From an uncultured Akkermansia sp. (GTDB lineage Bacteria > Verrucomicrobiota > Verrucomicrobiia > Verrucomicrobiales > Akkermansiaceae), in NCBI GenBank assembly GCA_900766865.1, contig CAAFXA010000562.1, positions 1-7,889 on the forward strand: DNA of 7,889 bases. The letters are read 5' to 3'. A model generated the notes under the pieces. The model was not told the DNA's origin. It saw only the letters and a list, made by a program, of their open reading frames with translations, and did no database searches. The position numbers and the translations under genes were made by a program. Below are positions 5,977-7,889 of the stretch, piece after piece (within the stretch, counting starts at the first letter, position 1; each line of letters opens with the position of its first letter).

Positions 5977-7889
5977 ATGCAACAGGCCCTCTTTCAGGAC
6001 GACCCTCTGCGCCCCGCAGCCCGCGTGCTGGTGGACGGCCTGAATGATATGGTGCTGGACTACGCCATCCCGGAGGCCATGCAGGGAGTTACCCGTGGCA
6101 GCCGGGTGGAAGTACCACTGCGCAGCCGCTCCACCACGGGCACCGTCATTAATCTGGTAGCTCCGGATGCCGAGTGGGGCCACCGCCTCAAGCCACTCAC
6201 CCGCCTCATTGACGACACGCCGGCAGTAAGTCCGGTGCTGATGGATTTGGCAGAATGGGCTGCGCGTTACTATGCCGTACCGGTGGAGCAAATGATACGC
6301 TGCATAGTGCCGGAGCCCGTTCGCCGCGAACGACACGAAGAAAAAACGCGCAAAGTGGCAGTCCTGCTCCAGTGGCCGGATGACGAGACTCTCAACAAAA
6401 TCAATGCCCGGGCTCCGCGCCAGGCATCCATCCTGCGCTACCTCCACAATGGCGAAACCAAGCGCGAGCCCCTGGCAGACCTGGGAGGCACCGCCGCCCT
6501 GCCCGCCTGTCGCTCGCTGGAGGCCAAGGGCTACATCCGCATCGAGGAAGAAGCCGTTCACCGCGACCCGGCCGGGAATGAAGAATTTGCCCAGTCTGCC
6601 CCGCTGGAGTTGAACGAGGAACAGGCCGCCGCGCTGAAAAGCATCATTGAGGCCTGCAACGGCGAGGACAGCAAGCCCCTGCTTCTGCAAGGCGTTACCG
6701 GCTCCGGCAAAACAGAAGTCTACCTGCAGGCGGCTGCTCATGTGATGAAAAGCGGGCGCGGTGTGCTCATCCTTGTGCCGGAAATCTCGCTCACACCGCA
6801 GACCATGGCGCGCTTCAAGAGCCGCTTTGCCGACACCCCCGGTGCGGTGGCCATTCTGCACAGCGCCATGAGCGATGGAGAGCGCTTCGATGAGTGGCAT
6901 GCCATTCATCGCGGCAAGGCACGCATTGCCATCGGCCCGCGCTCTGCACTCTTTGCCCCGGTGCAGAAGCTGGGGCTTATCATCGTGGACGAGGAGCACG
7001 ACTCCTCCTACAAACAGGAAAATGCCCCCCGATACCACGGACGTGACCTCGCCGTGCTACGCGCCCGCATGGAGGGTGCCACTGTAGTGCTGGGCTCCGC
7101 CACACCATCTCTGGAAAGCCTGCACAATGTCAACAGTGGCAAATACAATATGCTGCGTATGGACAAACGTGCAGACGGCCAGCGCCTGCCCCTCACCCGC
7201 GTGCTGGACATGCGCAGCGAGCCCAAAGACAAGCGCAACCTGGGTATCCTCTCCGAGCGCCTGCGCATGGCCATCGAGGACCGCCTGAACAAAGGAGAAC
7301 AGACCATTCTGCTGCTCAACCGCCGAGGCTTTGCCCGCGCCCTGCAATGCCCGGACTGCGGCCACGTTGTCACCTGCGAGCACTGCGCCCTGCCCCTCAC
7401 CTACCACGCTACGGAAAACCGCCTCATCTGCCACCTCTGCGGGTTCCGCACCGTCGTTCCCCGCCGCTGCCCGGAGTGCCGGGAAAACAACATCCTGCTG
7501 GAGGGCTACGGAACCCAGAAGGTGGAGCGCGTGCTGCGAAACTGTTTCCCCAAGGCTCGACTGCAACGCGTGGATGCCGATGTAACAGCCCGCAAGAATG
7601 CCTTGCGGGATATTCTGGCAGACTTCCGAGCCCACCGCATTGATATACTGCTTGGTACGCAGATGATATCCAAGGGACTGGACTTTCCCGGCGTTACCCT
7701 GGTGGGAGTTCTGAATGCGGATTTAGGCCTCTGCATCCCCGACCCGCGAGCCGCCGAGCGCACCTTCCAGCTGCTCACACAGGTAGCCGGACGAGCCGGA
7801 CGAGGCGACATCGATGGAGAAGTCATCATCCAGACCTACACCCCACACGCCGCCGCCATTCAATACGCTCGCAGACACGATACAGACGG
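5977..7889 (+). CDS. priA: Primosomal replication-restart helicase PriA (3' partial)
   Basis: PriA is a 3'-to-5' superfamily 2 DNA helicase that recognises stalled replication forks and reloads the replisome. The open frame has no stop to the window end (637 codons). Against the usual length of about 730, roughly 95 C-terminal residues are missing. Domains in order are the 3'-end-binding domain (about 12-105), a winged-helix region (about 120-205), helicase lobe 1 with Walker A GVTGSGKT (239-246) and Walker B DEEH (338-341), GSATPS (motif III), a zinc-binding insertion, and lobe 2. Eight cysteines (458, 461, 467, 470, 485, 488, 498, 501) form the two expected zinc sites. Lobe 2 shows GTQMISKGLDF from 560 and QVAGRAGRG (motif VI). 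All catalytic motifs are intact. The ATG at 5977 lies 22 bases after khpA with no Shine-Dalgarno sequence, and the family-typical N-terminal segment (RVLVDGLND) follows, which supports this start. Confidence 0.96.
   Translation, partial: MQQALFQDDPLRPAARVLVDGLNDMVLDYAIPEAMQGVTRGSRVEVPLRSRSTTGTVINLVAPDAEWGHRLKPLTRLIDDTPAVSPVLMDLAEWAARYYAVPVEQMIRCIVPEPVRRERHEEKTRKVAVLLQWPDDETLNKINARAPRQASILRYLHNGETKREPLADLGGTAALPACRSLEAKGYIRIEEEAVHRDPAGNEEFAQSAPLELNEEQAAALKSIIEACNGEDSKPLLLQGVTGSGKTEVYLQAAAHVMKSGRGVLILVPEISLTPQTMARFKSRFADTPGAVAILHSAMSDGERFDEWHAIHRGKARIAIGPRSALFAPVQKLGLIIVDEEHDSSYKQENAPRYHGRDLAVLRARMEGATVVLGSATPSLESLHNVNSGKYNMLRMDKRADGQRLPLTRVLDMRSEPKDKRNLGILSERLRMAIEDRLNKGEQTILLLNRRGFARALQCPDCGHVVTCEHCALPLTYHATENRLICHLCGFRTVVPRRCPECRENNILLEGYGTQKVERVLRNCFPKARLQRVDADVTARKNALRDILADFRAHRIDILLGTQMISKGLDFPGVTLVGVLNADLGLCIPDPRAAERTFQLLTQVAGRAGRGDIDGEVIIQTYTPHAAAIQYARRHDTD

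Noticed and set aside
5902..7038. Open frame of 378 codons on the - strand.
   Set aside because: It is antisense to priA, whose helicase motifs are unambiguous in the other strand, and its translation shows no domain pattern.
7348..7479. Cluster of eight cysteines that could be read as a separate zinc-ribbon or ferredoxin-like gene.
   Set aside because: It is in frame with priA and matches the two-zinc insertion known in that helicase.

Overview
The window is ordinary, densely coded bacterial chromosome with about 58% GC by eye. All recognisable genes are on the + strand. Three things together suggest a Gram-negative host-associated bacterium, most likely Verrucomicrobiota near Akkermansia: a type II secretion / type IV pilus-like gene set, a lipoprotein GH89 alpha-N-acetylglucosaminidase of the kind used on mucin or heparan glycans, and start codons mostly without Shine-Dalgarno sequences. 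The taxonomic call is an inference from gene content, not a sequence match.

Region 1 (1-3257) holds a secretion/pilus assembly cluster in the order ATPase (GspE/PilB, 5' end cut by the window), inner-membrane platform protein (GspF/PilC) and GspG-type pseudopilin. The ATPase powers assembly, the platform protein couples it to the membrane, and the pseudopilin is the fibre subunit. A candidate promoter lies in the AT-rich gap between the first two genes. The pseudopilin carries an unexpected EF-hand-like calcium loop bracketed by cysteines.

Region 2 (3258-5525) starts with a perfect 10-bp inverted repeat followed by a T-rich stretch, which probably terminates or attenuates the secretion transcript. 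Only 13 bases later begins a complete 729-residue GH89 enzyme with a lipobox, presumably anchored in the outer membrane. The enzyme may be displayed by the cell or handled by a secretion system like the one upstream, but the sequence does not show this.

Region 3 (5526-7889) is a separate housekeeping unit. A clear sigma70-type promoter sits almost on top of the start of a small KH-domain RNA-binding protein (KhpA family). Twenty-two bases after it comes priA, the primosomal replication-restart helicase, which runs off the right edge with roughly the last 95 residues missing.

I saw no tRNA, rRNA, CRISPR array, insertion sequence or phage gene. I did not find a wholly new system. The most unusual items are the calcium-loop pseudopilin, the Lys/Ala-rich linker in the platform protein, and the hairpin abutting the glycosidase start.
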